Below are positions 21,641 through 47,010 of a stretch of 64,000 nt of DNA, piece by piece. The DNA lies in the NCBI GenBank assembly GCA_905250025.1, contig CAJNOJ010000013.1:1-64000 (forward strand), written 5' to 3'. The DNA is from Adineta ricciae. Taxonomy: Eukaryota; Rotifera; Eurotatoria; Adinetida; Adinetidae. The first letter of the stretch is position 1. Each line of letters opens with the position of its first letter. Made by a program: the position numbers and the translations under genes. Under the pieces are notes generated by a model, which ran no database searches, had not been told where the DNA came from, and worked only from the letters and a program-made list of their open reading frames with translations.

Positions 21641-24600
21641 TTAAATTGTACTCAGTGGTAGTAAATGTCGTGTCGGATCGGATGATTTACTCTTGCTTCC
21701 GTGTTCTTCCTTTTCAATACCATTTTCTTTAATTTGACTCAAACACACATCCGGCACACGTTGAGAACGACCAGGGAGTGACTCGCTTGAATCGCTCGAT
21801 AGTTTTCGTTTAGCCGTACCATTACAGACAACTGGAGGATCATCTTCTTCCTCTCCCTCCTCGTCGGCGTCGTCGTCGTCTTCAGTTTTCCCAACTAAAA
21901 TATCGATAGACGAAATGAATGAAGTGCAAAGCGATGAAAACAAACCTGTTTGAAGTTTTACAAATTCTTCAGTGAGTAGTTTTAGTTTTCGACGTACACG
22001 GCTTAAACGCCAAGATGTTAAGATACACCAAAAGAGTAGAGCAACTATAGCCGTAACTATCAGAGGAATCCAAGCCTCCAATATAATCAAACGAGAAGAG
22101 ACATCATTGTAATTTTCTTGTAGTTTATATAACTGTTCTTCGAGATATTCGAACTAAGACAGATCATAAAGAATCATTGAATAGATAAGAAAGGTTTCGA
22201 ATTACTTTTTCATCTGCACTTTTGGATGCTTTGAGAAGAAGATCCGTGGTTTGCTGGGTTTCGTCGAGTTTTTTCCTAAAAACATTCCAATAGATTGCCT
22301 TTTTAAGAAACAATCGCAACTTACACGTAGTGCTGACTGAGTTCTTGTAAATACCGGTTACTCAACGTTAGATTGAAATTTAATCTTTCAATTATCTTGA
22401 ACAACTCAGGCAAAGATTTCGTATTGACCAGCATGCCTTTCAACCACGGGCTCGAGATGAGTGGCGGTATCGGCTCGTTATAGTTCGAAGCAGTTGGTGA
22501 ACTTGCATCATCGATAACATTAGTATCGATTGATGGTCCGAATATGTCGGGATCGATCGGAGGTGCCTCGTTCGATGACAATTGAGAGGAGTTTTCATCT
22601 GATATATTTGTTGGAGTTTGCGAGTCGAGTGCAGGCGGCAGTTCGTCTGGAATATTTGCAGAAAAAATCTGATCAATGGAACGATTTGTTACTGATTGAT
22701 TTTGACTTTCATCAAATGTTGTGCTCGTATGATTTGGTGTAGACTGATTATTAATTGAACTTTCAGCTAAAATAAACTCGAAATGAAATGCTAAAGTTAA
22801 ATGTGTTCCACATACTTTCATTAACAATCTGCATAGTGTCGTTTTTGTCAAAAATCAAGTCTTTCTCCAACGAATCTTGGGTGATACTGGTGTTCACATT
22901 AGTTGATATGTTTTTATTAGCTCCAATAGATTTCTCCCTTTTACACGCGAATTGGTTGGTTAACACGTGATAGTAACCACATGGGTTGATATATAAGTTT
23001 AATGTTGACATTTGTCCCTTGTTCTTCGTCCTCATCAAATCATTGGAGATATCTGTTCGCATTAACGAACACTGACAACAATGGTTTAATTTGAAGCAGA
23101 TTTGAGATAAATAAAGTGCACATGTATCAAACTCTGACCATAAACCCATTAGAAATTCAGCAATACATTGTTTGAATATATCACTCTGTCGCCACGATCG
23201 AATGCTATCGTTTACTAATGAATCATTCAAATCTGTTCGACGACAATCAGGTTTGATCGTATTGTCCAATGTTGTAGGAAGAGATGTCGTTGACAGAGTA
23301 TCTCTTGTGACTGATCGACGAAAAACTCGTTTTGCTAAGTCAAGTATTGCTGAGCCGATAATTCCACCGACTTGTTGATCATTGGACACATCGACATTAT
23401 CATCGTCGCCATCGTCATCGTCATCACCATTTTCAATTCCATCTCGAATATTAATAGATCTTTTCGATTCAACTAGATTCGTATTTTCTTCCATGGTCAT
23501 GATTTCATCCTCAACATTCGAGCCATGAACACGTACAACGCTCAACGGACAGTAATGTTCATGACCGTGAAAATCTAAGAGTTCAAATTTCACATATTTC
23601 AAATAAGTTGTCGATGCTGCCGCTTGGAAACTTTGTATCGTTCTATTGTGCGATGCATTGAACGTGCCCAAATGATGACGGTGCCAATCTTTCGTCGGAT
23701 ATCTAGAACAGAGTCATCTGCACAAAAAAAGTAATTCAATTGCAAGTCTTACCTATCCGATGCTGAAACTCGAAATGTTTTCGGTACACTGGAAAATAAT
23801 TCAAAATTGGCGATTTCAATATTAAGAATACGAATTGATTCACATAGTTCAATGACGAACCTTTGAAAGCAAAAGAATGTTGAATGTTACTATTCGGATT
23901 GTTTATCGTACCAAATTTTTGCATTGCATGGATTCAGCATATATTCATCAGGAGAGGAGGATAGAATCGATGGTGTATTTTGTGCTTCGACATTGTGTGC
24001 AAGAATTTTTGCGCCACAAGAACCACTAGCGAAATTCTTACGTAATTTTCCTTTTTTGGACAGACCAGTCGTGGATGCGATCTGTTGGACATTACTGGAC
24101 GAAGAAGTTCCTTTCGGCGAACTTGTTGTTGGTATTTCTGATGCCACACTGTTCTGACTAGAAGTTCGACCCGTTTCTATTCATTTACAATTTTTTTTAT
24201 ACTCGAATATCGAAAAAGAAAAACGACGAACTTTGTAAGTCAGCATGGAGCTGTTGTTGTTTCCATTCTTCAAATGAATTAATACTGGAAAGATTCTTTT
24301 TCGTCGAAGAAGTGCTTGATGGTTGTTGTTGTTGTTGTTGTTGATCATCAGTTGTTTGGTTATTGACAATGAACGAACTAGAAAAAAAAGCAAGAATCGA
24401 AATTTCGTTGCATTCAGCACAATATTTACGTTGCTGTCGAAGATAACGTTTCAGTAGGTGGGTTTTCTGTCGATCTAGAATATCATCACTACTGTATTCA
24501 GTTTCCAAATAAAGTATCACTTACAATGCAAGGGGATCCGTTTCAATTACTGTTACACTTTCAGCCTGCAGTGTTTCAGGATTCTAAATAAAAAAGAATC

Positions 24601-24855
24601 AACGCCGGTTATTAATACTTTGACTAAGGGTAAGTTACCGAATCTGAGGAGACATCATCTATTAATTGCGAAGAATGTTTAGTGGTGGCGGTCTGATTAT
24701 CTTCATCGAGCTAAAACGAAATACTCCGATTCATCCGCATTCAATCGAAAGACAAATAAAAACAATACCCGACTGGCAGCAAGATTTTCACGAACTGGGT
24801 CGGTCGGTGTTATACAGGATAACAATAAACTGATAATGAATATTGCTCTAAACAT
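21641..24855 (-). CDS. SUCO: SUN-domain ER membrane protein (SUCO/SLP1 type)
   Basis: The multi-exon gene runs from the ATG at 24855 ([20 protein letters not shown], a signal peptide) to TAA at 21641. An early conserved peptide [11 protein letters not shown] precedes the SUN domain, matching the position of the FDEWKK motif in SUCO. The SUN domain itself reads [64 protein letters not shown] and [20 protein letters not shown] long acidic, Ser/Thr-rich stretch, a helical segment ([20 protein letters not shown]) and a C-terminal transmembrane helix ([19 protein letters not shown]) follow. The tail ends in an acidic run (EEGEEEDD). Yeast Slp1 with Emp65 protects newly made soluble proteins in the ER, and vertebrate SUCO (Opt) supports collagen secretion. 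A seven-glutamine run precedes the SUN domain. Confidence 0.88.
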
Positions 24856-25166
24856 AATCGTAGACGAAAATTTCGCATTTGAATCATGTTAGTAGCTTAC
24901 AAAATGCTGAATTTTTGCGAAATAATGCACACAATCATTCAAGAAAAGAAAAACAAAGAATTTTGTCAATGGTGGGCAATAGTCGGGACGGAATTAATCT
25001 GAAACAGACATGATACACGTCAAAAGTGATCAGAGGAATGTCCTACAAAGAATTCTTGTTTTCATTTTTTTTCTTTCAATAAATCAAAACAATAATAACA
25101 GCAAAAAAACACAGAAACGAAATTTTCTAAATGGTTTGTTTTTCCTTCTTATTCATTGGTTTGTTT
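24856..25166. other. Short spacer, no gene seen
   Basis: This 311-bp AT-rich interval holds the SUCO promoter and the NHP2 3' UTR. The plus-strand frame at 25010-25216 is antisense to the NHP2 3' end and has no merit. Confidence 0.45.
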
Positions 25167-25734
25167 TTATTCAGTTTTGGTCGTTTCGGACTCTAACTTA
25201 TTCACTTTCTCGATAATTTCATCGTATAATTCCTTGTATTCCGGATGAGGACGAACCATTAACAAACAACATGTTCGATTAGCACGAATTACACTACCTA
25301 AATCTTCTTTCGATGGGACGAACACATACGGAATATTTGCTTCTTCTAAAAAATGTAGAAAGTCATGTACTTCAATGCAGAATTTAGTCTATTTTCAAAA
25401 TGGACATACCGCAGACAACAGGCATGTGACTGTAAATATCAATAGGCGATACATTCCCAGCGAAAACGACAAGACCTTTTTCGCCTCGACGAATGTATTT
25501 TTGTGTTTCACGTAGACCTAATCGAATGTAATTCTTTTGTTTCGTTGCTTGTTTGACGCATTTGAACAATTTCTTTGCTAATTTTTTCGGTGCCACAGGT
25601 GAAGCCAGTGCATTCATGTATTTGAATTTATCTTCGTACGATGGACCTGCATTTTCTGCACCGTTTTCGTCGGCATTGATTGTACTTGTATCCATCGCTT
25701 CATCGTTTTGACTTTGTTTTTTATCTTTTGTCAT
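25167..25734 (-). CDS. NHP2: H/ACA snoRNP protein NHP2
   Basis: Two exons, 25734-25410 and 25345-25167, with a 64-nt intron, give 167 residues. An acidic N-terminal tail of about 40 residues precedes the L7Ae/L30e RNA-binding fold. Visible signatures are KKLAKKLFKCVKQATKQK, RLGLRETQKYIRRGEKGLVV and FAGNVSPIDIYSHMPVVC, then EEANIPYVFVPSKEDLGSVI and CCLLMVRPHPEY. NHP2 is a core protein of box H/ACA RNPs, which guide pseudouridylation of rRNA and snRNA, and of telomerase RNP in vertebrates. Length and motif order are typical. It shares a 240-bp divergent promoter region with the unknown gene at 25975. Confidence 0.95.
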
Positions 25735-25974
25735 GTTTTTCTTCTTTTTATAGACGGATAAACTAATCTTTCGAAGTAATCGCTAACGACAATCAATGAA
25801 ACTATTCTCGCTCCGCACGAATCGATCTGATTCATCCAGAAAATACCCAATTGGATAAGATAATTGTTCGAAGAGGCCGACAGGATATTAGCGCCACTCT
25901 TTGTTTATTATTTACGCCTATAGAGAAGAGAAAATGTTTATCGTTCGATTAGTTCTTTTCTCAATCTAAACGGA

Positions 25975-26446
25975 ATGGTTCGAATTAAAAAGAAGCAAAC
26001 AGCGACACGAAAGCGAAAATATCGTATAAATGAAACAAATCCAACCAATTCTCCTAAGCAAGAGAATCGTTCGTCTCGGATAGTGACGAAAAATTTTGAA
26101 ATCTTTGTTACTGATTTTCTTGCTGATCCGTGTGGTTTGCCGGTTGAATTGAGAGATTATGTTTTAGTCGATGGATCTGCCTCACTTAATGAAACATCAG
26201 GTATTCATCTATCTTCTGATCAATACGAAATGGATGAGTAGAAAACATTGTCCTTTAGATTCGTGTCCGTCCAATAATAATCAAGTTTTGAAAAAGATCT
26301 TTGGAAATAATGAATCATTCGATCGAGTTATCAAAAATTCGACTCCACTATTAGTCGAAGGTAGTACTTTCCTGTACGAAATTGTTCTTTCTAGACAAAT
26401 GTCTTCTTTTAGAATCGTCGAAGAAGCCCGGCGAAGTGGAACATAG
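25975..26446 (+). CDS. Unknown basic N-terminal protein, 137 aa (2 exons)
   Basis: Exon 1 (25975-26200) and exon 2 (26259-26446) join through a 58-nt intron with GT/AG ends, giving an in-frame 137-residue product. Reading straight through instead would end after 88 residues. The N-terminus is strongly basic (MVRIKKKQTATRKRKYR), like a nuclear or nucleolar localisation signal. The C-terminal half, from about QVLKKIFGNNESF to MSSFRIVEEARRSGT, looks like a compact helical domain. I do not recognise the family. A nuclear role, perhaps DNA- or histone-linked, is only a guess from the basic tail and the shared promoter with NHP2. Confidence 0.6.
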
Positions 26447-26992
26447 AATAAATGTCTGATATGTCCATTTCAATTGGAGTAAAACAGAAGAAAATCAGCT
26501 CAAAATCTTTCTATTTTTTTGTGAATGAATGTTTTGTTGAATAACGTGTCTTTTTTGTCAAACAAATCTGTATTTACGCTCATTTATTTCTATGTATTTG
26601 CGCAAAAAAAACAATTGTCACGTGCTCCTTTTTGCAGTATGTCTAGCTATTGAACATAAGACTTCATTGGTGACAACAATCAACTGTTTGTTTTTTTATA
26701 CACAGAATGATCTGTTTGAAGTAGTAGAATTTGTATCTTATATAAATATGTATATCAAATGCAATGAAAGGATTGTTTGTAAAGGTACATAGATGATATT
26801 GAATAATTTATTGTGAATCTTGGAAGCTACTCGGCCTCTTTTCATGTTAAATTGAATGAATGACTATTATTGTCAGCATCGAAATCAAATACCATTAGAA
26901 GCAATTAATTAATAACACGTACTATCATAATTACAAATTCTATGTTATATTACTAGTAACGTTCGTCGAAGCAGAGTCGCTATGCTCTTGAC

Positions 26993-27063
26993 TAGCGGCG
27001 GCGCCAGGAATTTTCACTAGGGTGGGCTCAGGCTATTTGAGCCCACTCCTGGCGCCGCCACTA
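26993..27063. repeat. 71-bp nested palindrome, possible transposon terminal remnant
   Basis: Outer arms 26993-27009 and 27047-27063 are inverted copies matching at 16 of 17 bases (TAG-C/T-GGCGGCGCCAGGA). Inner arms GTGGGCTCA (27022-27030) and TGAGCCCAC (27038-27046) match perfectly. A 12-base segment breaks symmetry on the left side only. The GC-rich hairpin stands out in AT-rich DNA. Such structures occur as fold-back elements, as fused terminal repeats of hAT-like elements, or as RNA hairpins; the class cannot be fixed by eye. Confidence 0.6.
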
Positions 27064-27829
27064 CCCTCGACTGAACCACTGACTGAAAATAAAATAGTCT
27101 TATGTGCGTTTTATGCAAAAAAAGACAGAAGTATGACCTTTGAAAGGGTCCCCAGAGATTGATCTTCATTCGCCTCACAGTCTTCAAAAGAGTCAAAGGA
27201 CTACTTGTGTTGCTTTTAATTATTGTATATTCCTGACTGACAATTACTCACAGGAAGCAGAAGTTCGCTATAAATGACTATTATGGATTTGCACCTTTCA
27301 ACATATCCTCCTTTTTCTAAAAGAAAGATAATTTCAGTAAGACCAAATGAGACTCGGTATAGACTTCGCATTCGAACGTGTCCGATTGTTGATACTTTGG
27401 TAACTGGCTAGATTACCAGGCGCCACTCACAACTCGTCGCTCCAAAGCTGTCCCTATCTATCATATAATTACCCGTGTGCTACTAAAAAGTATCGAAAGT
27501 TAGTTAGCATTCCATCAGTATCTCATAGATAAAATTATCTGCGTCAGAACATTTGAGGTTATCTCCTTAATTAAAAGGCTTAAAGGACTACAAAAACTTT
27601 CAATATATCGAAGCTCAGCATTTAAGATTGCTCTCCAGTATGTAACTTGTGAATAAATGTATTTTTGGATTACTGGCCTTTAGTATGCGACAGTCAACCG
27701 AGTGTGTTTTTACTTTTTCATAATCAACTCTTCTATGTAGCCCTCCTCTCAGGCGTGATTGAAATGTTTTCTTCATTTCTGTCACGTCCCTGCTCCTTCA
27801 CCCGTCATCCAGCCAACCTCAAGCCTCAG

Positions 27830-28045
27830 GATCCCTCCCAAACGATGTTTCATGAAGTTGTGAGCATTTTCGCAAACAAAATGTTTTTTCGACTTTTGAC
27901 TCCGACCCTCACCTCTCCAAAACCATGTTCTATGAAGTTTTGAGCCTTTTCAAGAAAATGTTTTTTTGATCTTTGACCTCTGATCCTGACACAAACAAAC
28001 AAACAAACTTTTTTTCATATGACCCTCCTTTCGGTCGAGGGAATA
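27830..28045 (+). mobile_element. Probable 3' tail of a non-LTR (RTE-like) retrotransposon or derived SINE
   Basis: Two degenerate copies of a unit of about 80 bp (starting near 27844 and 27925: ATGAAGTT-TGAGC...TTTTC...ATGTTTTTT...TTTGAC) are followed by TTTGACCTCTGATCCTGAC. Then come four CAAA-type units (about 27991-28008) and a short hairpin-forming end, CCCTCCTTTCGGTCGAGGG. Repeated TTTGACC words, a short simple-repeat tail and a terminal hairpin are typical of RTE-clade 3' ends. No reverse transcriptase is present, so this is at most a truncated copy. Confidence 0.4.
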
Positions 28046-28205
28046 TCTCTCTTTTTGTGTACGATTAAATTTATTTAATATACGAATATGTATATACAAA
28101 TCGACAGACGTACAACAAGCAATGTTAGTTTATGTGTATGGGGATTTTCAATAGAATAGATCGTGTTGGACGAGGGTGATGTTTAGTTGAAAATTATGAA
28201 TTCGT

Positions 28206-30905
28206 TTACAGCTGTAGTTGAATATCCGAATGGACTCGAGAAGGTGGTGAATCCTCGAGAGACTTGACGGGATTTCGTCTGATACATGCGTTCTGTTGTG
28301 TGAAAGAAGATTTATTGCGAAACATACTCATCATATAATCTTTGAGCATAAACCGTTTCTTATACAAGAACAATATGACTGATAATACACTAATAATCGC
28401 AAATGTAAGAAATAGACCAATTAAGGATTGAAGACCCATAGATGTTGGTACATTGGATGCTTCTGGGCAAGTTTTCGCTTGAAACCATTTTGTACGCAAA
28501 TCGTCTAATGAGCCTGCTTCTCTCAATGATAAGATATTTACATCTAAAATCTGTGCGTACACCCAATTCTTGGGTATAGCAATCCCGAATGCACTCGTCT
28601 CAAAGTCTGCACCGACCAATGTTAAATTACAGTAGATATTGTTCGTCGCATACTCAGCTACTCCGATGTCCATGAATGAGGCATCGATCAGACCGTTGAG
28701 TAAAGCATTGTATTGCTGTTGCCGAGATGATAATGGATAGTAGTTTTTCACACCATTGGAAATCTCGCGTAAATAATAGGCTTCAATCGATGTGCCGAGA
28801 CGAACACCGATACGGTTAAACGGTAACTTTCCTGCTTTGATATCATCAATGCTAGATATGAGCTCCGTTGTTTTTGCGATCGTCAGATAAGAAGTTAAAT
28901 TCGCTGTATAAGTCGCGACAAAAACAATGCTTATTATGTATAGACCAAGTGTTAACAGACGGCCAGCTGCTGTTCTTACATGGAAATCAACACCATAGCC
29001 AACGAAAGCACCAAGAGAATACCACATGCCCATTGACAATAAAGATAACAGTGATCGGTTTTGTAAGATTTCATTTTCTTGCCGTTCTATGATACAAAGA
29101 ATGACGGCAGCAAATAGTCCAGAGCCAAGTAGAGTTAACCAGAGGTCAAAGGAGAATGTTTTCAAAAATGCTAAAAAGTCGACGCTTTCATCCGTGGATT
29201 CGCGCATAATAATACGTAACGAGTTGTCAAATATTGAACTGGAAAAACTCACTATTTGTCGGCGTCCAGAAGTAATGGTAAGATCACTCATCATCATATC
29301 ATAAACACCATTGGATACATCTTGAATAATATTATCGTAAGTTTTAGTCGCTGGTGCTAAAATCAGCTGCGGTACAAATTTCATATTGTATTGTAAAAGC
29401 GCAATGAGATCTGGTACGTAACCGATATATGTCGTTGTATTCCGTCCGAAATCATCAACTGTGTAAGAAAGCATTGTAAATGGAGTCGATTGAGTAACAG
29501 CAATTCGTAGAGTGACTCCTTCGAGAATGGGTCTATCGGCCGGCGGCGTTAATGAATTGCCTGGCCACACAATTACATTTGCTAAGGTATAGGCACTCCA
29601 ATAATTTCTGTTAGTGTATTTTAATACTGGTGTAAAGTATATTCCCGTTGCAGATGGTTGAATGTTTTGTGCAACGTAATAGACGCCAGTCAGTCGATCT
29701 GTTTCATTGGCGCTGAATTCGATTTGACCAGTGACACCAAGAAATGCGATGTCATTGATTGCGGAAAATAAGTTGCTGGAATTGGTTAAAGACCGATCGA
29801 AACAGTAGGATGAACCTATCATCGATGGACACGTTGAAAGGTTGCTAGAATCTGACGAACAGACTTTTTGTAATGATTGAATTAGTGACCATGTAGCATC
29901 AAATGCAAACAATCCGTAGTAATCTATCTTCGATACGCCTGGAAATGTTTCTGGTTCGTATGTTTGCCAAATATTGCATGCCGCGTTCAGTAATGTTTGA
30001 TTGAATGGTTCACTGATGATACTGCCTGTGACCGCTTCCACTGTTAGTAGTCCTACTAGTGCTTGATAAGATGTTTGATTGAAAGTAGTGAATGGAATAC
30101 TCGAACTTAAGATCCATGTAAATTGTGGGCCAAGAACATTCACATCAATTGCATTGTGTAAGATCAGTGGGGTATTAATTGGATCCGCCCACAAGATTAC
30201 CACTCGTGCAGAACTACCAGTTAATAGGGCTTGTAAATCCCCGCGAATACTTCTTGTCGTCACATCGAATATAACCGTTCCCCGAATCGTCACTGCACCG
30301 GCAGTAAGTGCTGCATTAATAACTTTTGCTCCATTTGTTCCAAATGCATCATTCTGATAGACAATGATAGCCGATGTCCAGTTGTATCGAGTGAATAACT
30401 TTGCAATTGCTATTGCAGCCTCGTTATCTGACGGGATTGTACGATAAAAGGCCGGATAAGAGGTACGGTCAGATAGATCGGGATTGGTTGTCGCGTAAGA
30501 TATAACAGGAATACCTATTCTTTCGGCGAAAGCGGTGATATCGGTTGCTTCTCGAGAATAGGCGGGACCAACAACACCCATTATATTAGAATTTGATATG
30601 GCCTGACACATGTCACTAAGAGCATTAACGACATCTCCACCAGTTTGAGCAGCTTGCCACTGAATGTATTCTCCATTTATCTTCACATCATACTGCTGTG
30701 CAAGAATGATCGCTGTTTTGAACATAGCTCGTGAATGCACAGAAAACGTACTAGGTATTGATGTATTTTGTGCATCTGGAAAAAGACCTAATAACTGAAC
30801 AGCAGAGTTGTTTTGTGTCGGCCAAGCTGTTTGAATAAATGTGATGTGACCTAGTCCAACGGTCAGATAAAATAAAGCATATCGTGAGATAAGCGAGAAG
30901 AACAT
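28206..30905 (-). CDS. Ionotropic glutamate receptor with VGYG pore, 899 aa, intronless (copy 1)
   Basis: One uninterrupted exon encodes the full iGluR layout. A signal peptide is followed by an amino-terminal ANF-receptor-type domain (about residues 30-430; FKTAIILAQQYDV, GIPVISYATTNPDLSD, IIVYQNDAFG). The S1 ligand-binding lobe starts near LEGVTLRIAVTQ and includes GRRQIVSFSSSIFD, with the arginine expected to hold the ligand carboxylate. M1 is LWLTLLGSGLFAAVILCII. The re-entrant pore is SMGMWYSLGAFVGYGVDF, with VGYG at 635-638. M3 has the gating motif ATYTANLTSYL. S2, M4 (SLIGLFLTFAIISVLSVILF) and a cytoplasmic tail complete it. VGYG resembles the potassium-channel filter TVGYG, as described for AvGluR1 of Adineta vaga, so potassium permeability is likely. 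Parts are near-identical to the inverted copy at 60264-62909. Confidence 0.93.
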   Translation of the reverse strand: MFFSLISRYALFYLTVGLGHITFIQTAWPTQNNSAVQLLGLFPDAQNTSIPSTFSVHSRAMFKTAIILAQQYDVKINGEYIQWQAAQTGGDVVNALSDMCQAISNSNIMGVVGPAYSREATDITAFAERIGIPVISYATTNPDLSDRTSYPAFYRTIPSDNEAAIAIAKLFTRYNWTSAIIVYQNDAFGTNGAKVINAALTAGAVTIRGTVIFDVTTRSIRGDLQALLTGSSARVVILWADPINTPLILHNAIDVNVLGPQFTWILSSSIPFTTFNQTSYQALVGLLTVEAVTGSIISEPFNQTLLNAACNIWQTYEPETFPGVSKIDYYGLFAFDATWSLIQSLQKVCSSDSSNLSTCPSMIGSSYCFDRSLTNSSNLFSAINDIAFLGVTGQIEFSANETDRLTGVYYVAQNIQPSATGIYFTPVLKYTNRNYWSAYTLANVIVWPGNSLTPPADRPILEGVTLRIAVTQSTPFTMLSYTVDDFGRNTTTYIGYVPDLIALLQYNMKFVPQLILAPATKTYDNIIQDVSNGVYDMMMSDLTITSGRRQIVSFSSSIFDNSLRIIMRESTDESVDFLAFLKTFSFDLWLTLLGSGLFAAVILCIIERQENEILQNRSLLSLLSMGMWYSLGAFVGYGVDFHVRTAAGRLLTLGLYIISIVFVATYTANLTSYLTIAKTTELISSIDDIKAGKLPFNRIGVRLGTSIEAYYLREISNGVKNYYPLSSRQQQYNALLNGLIDASFMDIGVAEYATNNIYCNLTLVGADFETSAFGIAIPKNWVYAQILDVNILSLREAGSLDDLRTKWFQAKTCPEASNVPTSMGLQSLIGLFLTFAIISVLSVILFLYKKRFMLKDYMMSMFRNKSSFTQQNACIRRNPVKSLEDSPPSRVHSDIQLQL

Positions 30906-32073
30906 GTTCGTTTGTTAGTATGAACGAAGTAATTTGTTCTTTAGCGAACAAGCTGTAAGACAGATTGGGTATTCGGAGATCAGTTTCGATTTTGTGGTGC
31001 ATCGATGAAGACGAACTTGATATTTATATAAACTTGTATGTCATTGAAACGAGATACCGTTCAAATCAGATTGAAATAAGCAAAATAGATATAAAAAGGC
31101 TGCTTGACATGATGATAATATCTCAATGATACCACACAATTGACAAAATTAGAAAAAAAAGGACAAGTAATTACTTCGCTTTTGCGTGATGAATTAATTG
31201 TAGAGATCTAGTCATGATATAGTTGTTATAAAAAAACAACTTTGCTATATCGTGCATCTTCAAAATCTATAATCACGCTTCAATGTAACTCTCACTCTAT
31301 CCCGATTACATTTTCCCGTCCCTTTCTTTAATATCCACATGAATTAATCTGAATATCGTTATTTATATATTTTATAATCAAAGAAATAAACTTTGTTTTC
31401 CAATACAATAATAATGTGATACAAAAACAAAACATGGAAAGTCAATAAATAAAGTTATTATTGTGATAAATATTTGTACGCATGATCTTGGTTTCTCTTT
31501 GTTCTAGGAAGATAACGACAAGGCTAAGAAGCGGAAGGCGTTTAGAATTAAGGAAGAATACGACTATGGTAAAAAAAAACGAACACGATTTGGATAGACA
31601 TAGGTATTGCAATTGAACGTCCAAACACGGAATGTAGGAATAAATAAAGATAAATAGAACAAATGTGAATGAAGATTTTCGTTGTATAGAATGAAAACAA
31701 ACACAAAAACAGAAAATAAGAAGGAATCATAAGAATATACAATCAAGAAGGAAATGAAACAAAAATAAGAAGAAGATATCAAGTAGATCACTGTTGTTGA
31801 ATGTGAGTTGTATGCTTAGAGCGATTTAAGTATAGAATTCTTATATGTATATGCAGAGAGGAAGATAGAGAGAATATTGCACGAGAAAAGTGTATCGAAC
31901 AGCTGGCTTTTCAATTGTAAATATTCAGGAGAAGGAAAATAAGTAAATGTATAGAGAATTTGCATTGATTCATGTTTGCGAGTTAACTTTGTTCCATAAT
32001 TTCACATTGATAAGAAGATAACTTGAAAAAGAAAACGAAATCAGAACGGAAATTTGATTCGTCTTTATTTTGT
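30906..32073. other. Intergenic region, no gene seen
   Basis: This AT-rich 1.17-kb stretch holds the promoter of the minus-strand glutamate receptor and the 3' side of WDFY3. Overlapping minus-strand frames at 31442-31791 are Phe/Ser/Tyr-rich shadows of A-rich plus-strand DNA in three different frames, so I leave them out. Confidence 0.45.

Positions 32074-47010
<14,937 letters not shown>

Larger units (their letters stand above)
26447..28205. other. Gene-poor interval with repeat remnants
   Basis: This 1.76-kb interval lies between the unknown basic gene and the first glutamate receptor. It contains a 71-bp palindrome and a probable retrotransposon 3' tail (own entries). The sequence between them (about 27064-27830) has no reading frame and may be eroded element sequence. 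Open frames at 26592-26792 and 27665-27943 are short and featureless. Confidence 0.5.

Noticed and set aside
30079-30357. Plus-strand frames inside the glutamate receptor, with a counterpart at 60812-61090 in the inverted copy
   Set aside because: They are the antisense of homologous coding sequence; similarity between them follows from receptor homology.
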